Below, piece by piece: positions 62,323 through 64,000 of a DNA stretch of 64,000 nt (the first letter of the stretch is position 1; each line of letters begins with the position of its first letter). The notes below the pieces were generated by a model, which worked only from the letters and a program-made list of their open reading frames with translations, searched no databases and was not told the DNA's origin. Both the position numbers and the translations under genes were made by a program. The DNA is taken from NCBI GenBank assembly GCA_023091735.1, contig JALKBU010000169.1, forward strand, positions 1-64,000. The letters run 5' to 3'. This DNA is from Trichomonas tenax. Lineage: Eukaryota; Parabasalia; Trichomonadida; Trichomonadidae.

Positions 62323-64000
62323 TCATTTTGGAACTCGATTACGAAGTAATCTTTGGATTTTATCTTCTAATGAATCCATTGGACCAATGTTTAAGATATC
62401 TCTGATTCTTCTATCACGCATCATTAAATGATCGAATCTCAGTTTAATTCCTTGAAGAGAATTATCAAGAGATGTTTCATCAAGTCTTTCTCCTGAAGCT
62501 AATAGAGAGGAGAGATTGTTGACAATGGAAGTAAAGATACGATCTCTGGAAATTTCAATATCGTTAATTTTAGAAAGCATTTCTGTTTGAGCATTCTTGA
62601 GTTTCATTTGCGATTGCATTTCTAATGCCTTTTGATTTCTTTGCATTTCAGTTTGAACAGCATTAATCTTTGTTTCTAACTGTTTGATCTTCAAACTTAA
62701 TGAAATGTTATCTTGAATTGATTTATCCTTTTCTTTTTCTGACTGATCAAGATCACTACGCAATTTTTCGATTGTTGTCTTGGATTCATTTGTTAATACT
62801 TTGATTTGGTTCAACAATAACTGGTTTTGGGCCTCAAAATGTTCTTCTTTTTCTTTAATTTCTTGGTTCAATCTTGCTTCCATTTCATCTTTGTTGCTTA
62901 ATAAAATTTTGTAATTGTTTGTTAAAACTTTTAATTTCTCTTGCAATGCTTGATTTAATTCTTCTGATTTCTTGATATCAATCGTTATTCTGTCGATCCT
63001 CTCAACATATTCTTTGTTTGTAGTTTGAAGTTTGTTGATTTCAGAGTTCAACTGTTGAACATTTTCTTCGTATTTCTTTGTGTTTGCATTGATCGTTTGT
63101 TCATGTTGTTCAATAATTTTATCTTTGCTATCAATCTCCGCTTTCATATTTGTGATTTCATTTTCAACGTTTTGAGTGAATTCAGAAAATTCTTCAGCTT
63201 TTTGTTTGTAGAACTTTTTCATTTCACTCATTTCCGCTTTGAGATTATGAATTCTGTTCTTTTGAGCAAAAGCAATTTCTCTGAGCTTCTGTGCATTCGT
63301 CATTGCATCATTATATGTATCAGCATCAAGAGCAATATAAATATCAACAAGTTGTGCATCAATGCTTTGATTATGCTCGGTCAAACTTTGCAAATTGGAA
63401 TATAATTTCATTATATGCTCAGCCAAAACTTCTCTTGCATTATCGTTCGTTAGCAATGCTTGATAGTCTATCTTAAGATTTGCAAATCTTCTCATAAGAT
63501 ATTCGGCAAAGCTGTTCCATTGCTTTTGGAATTCTTGATTTTCTTTAGTTGAATTTTCAAGCTTCCTTTCTACATCATTGAGCTTCTCACGATAATATTT
63601 AATCACCGCATCAATAACTGCTTTGATTTTAGGAACAGACTCCAAAACTTGATTTCTTGTTATGACATTAATTGATTCTGTTATTTCTCTTGGAAAATCG
63701 ATTGTTGACCATATATGGATAGGAATTGGATCTGTTTGAACAACTTTCTCTGGAACTTTGTTCTCTGCTGTTGCTGTTTTTGATTTTAGTTCTTCTTGTT
63801 GATGTGATATTTTTGTTTGCAAAGCAAATAAATCAACTTTGCATTTTCCATATTCTTCGTTTATTTTGTCTTTCTCCATTGATATTGATTTGATATTGTA
63901 ATTTAATTTATTGATTTTATCATTGAGCTTTTCTATTTCTGAATCACGCATTTGAACGACTTTCTTGTATTCTGATAATTCTCCTTGATCAATTTTAGAT
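62323..64000 (-). CDS. Long coiled-coil protein, 5' end beyond the window
   Basis: At least 558 residues; the frame is open to the window edge, so the start lies outside. The visible part is almost wholly coiled coil (heptads such as EIEKLNDKINKLNYNIKSIS, QKLREIAFAQKNRIHNLKAE, LKSDLD-type runs) with a short non-coil segment near residue 80 counted from the internal Met at 63951 (IPIHIWSTIDFPREITESIN). It ends with a compact helical module (SLEDKIQRLLRNRVPK). No motor, kinase or membrane segment is seen. Such proteins are common at the trichomonad cytoskeleton and basal bodies; the role here is unknown. Confidence 0.8.
   Translation of the reverse strand, partial: SKIDQGELSEYKKVVQMRDSEIEKLNDKINKLNYNIKSISMEKDKINEEYGKCKVDLFALQTKISHQQEELKSKTATAENKVPEKVVQTDPIPIHIWSTIDFPREITESINVITRNQVLESVPKIKAVIDAVIKYYREKLNDVERKLENSTKENQEFQKQWNSFAEYLMRRFANLKIDYQALLTNDNAREVLAEHIMKLYSNLQSLTEHNQSIDAQLVDIYIALDADTYNDAMTNAQKLREIAFAQKNRIHNLKAEMSEMKKFYKQKAEEFSEFTQNVENEITNMKAEIDSKDKIIEQHEQTINANTKKYEENVQQLNSEINKLQTTNKEYVERIDRITIDIKKSEELNQALQEKLKVLTNNYKILLSNKDEMEARLNQEIKEKEEHFEAQNQLLLNQIKVLTNESKTTIEKLRSDLDQSEKEKDKSIQDNISLSLKIKQLETKINAVQTEMQRNQKALEMQSQMKLKNAQTEMLSKINDIEISRDRIFTSIVNNLSSLLASGERLDETSLDNSLQGIKLRFDHLMMRDRRIRDILNIGPMDSLEDKIQRLLRNRVPK

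Noticed and set aside
1..64000. CRISPR array, prokaryotic operon, phage or giant virus/Maverick segment
   Set aside because: No regularly spaced repeats, no ribosome-binding sites, and no integrase, polymerase B or capsid-like proteins were seen.

Overview
This window looks like nuclear DNA of a parabasalid protist, most likely a trichomonad (Trichomonas or Tritrichomonas; the genus cannot be settled from the window). It is AT-rich eukaryotic DNA whose long genes appear intronless. It carries many BspA-like leucine-rich-repeat (LRR) surface-protein sequences, ankyrin and beta-helix surface-protein remnants, trichomonad-style kinases and a cyclase-like membrane protein. A few genes have TCAYWW-like initiators shortly before the ATG. 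Eukaryotic housekeeping genes (TOR, METTL3-type methyltransferase, PIAS/SIZ, CD2BP2/Lin1, DZIP1, SLC35B) rule out a prokaryote.

Layout. 0.8-2.1 kb: SAPS-like phosphatase subunit (minus strand). 2.5-2.8 kb: hAT transposase tail and a nested inverted repeat. 3.9-10.6 kb: three decayed BspA-like genes, two on plus with a shared C-terminal block and one inverted between them. 12-13.5 kb: an unrecognised protein and a GYF-less CD2BP2/Lin1-like spliceosomal protein. 14.6-21.2 kb: a complete TOR kinase. 21.3-23.4 kb: broken surface-protein and ankyrin genes. 23.9-28.9 kb: DZIP1-like basal-body protein and a tail-anchored Vti1-N-like protein. 29.8-33.8 kb: large multi-pass cyclase-like protein. 34.4-35.6 kb: MT-A70 methyltransferase. 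35.8-36.7 kb: frameshifted beta-helix protein. 37.3-40.2 kb: pseudokinase with a helical-repeat tail. 41.3-42.1 kb: active-looking kinase. 42.1-50 kb: gene-poor, repeat-rich, holding a C2-domain protein, a probable TA-flanked terminal-inverted-repeat element of about 1.35 kb, and diverged repeats. 49.5-54.6 kb: coiled-coil protein, SLC35B-type transporter and GT61-like glycosyltransferase. 52.6-59 kb: more BspA remnants. 60.6-61.8 kb: PIAS/SIZ SUMO ligase. 62.3 kb to the edge: coiled-coil protein cut by the window end.

Themes. Intact single-copy cellular genes (growth control, splicing, mRNA methylation, SUMOylation, flagellar base, secretory pathway) are separated by AT-rich spacers full of decaying surface-protein copies and transposon traces. 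There are no operons. Three otherwise open genes (21.6, 36.1 and 54.6 kb) are each broken by one base in a homopolymer, which could be decay or consensus error. The BspA copies carry several independent stops and shifts and look genuinely dead. The most unusual items are the terminal-inverted-repeat element at 47.07-48.42 kb, an 11-base motif (TTTACATGTCA) recurring seven times in intergenic DNA, and a set of proteins that keep a fold but appear to have lost the usual active part (pseudokinase, pseudo-cyclase, GYF-less CD2BP2, SNARE-like protein without a SNARE motif).
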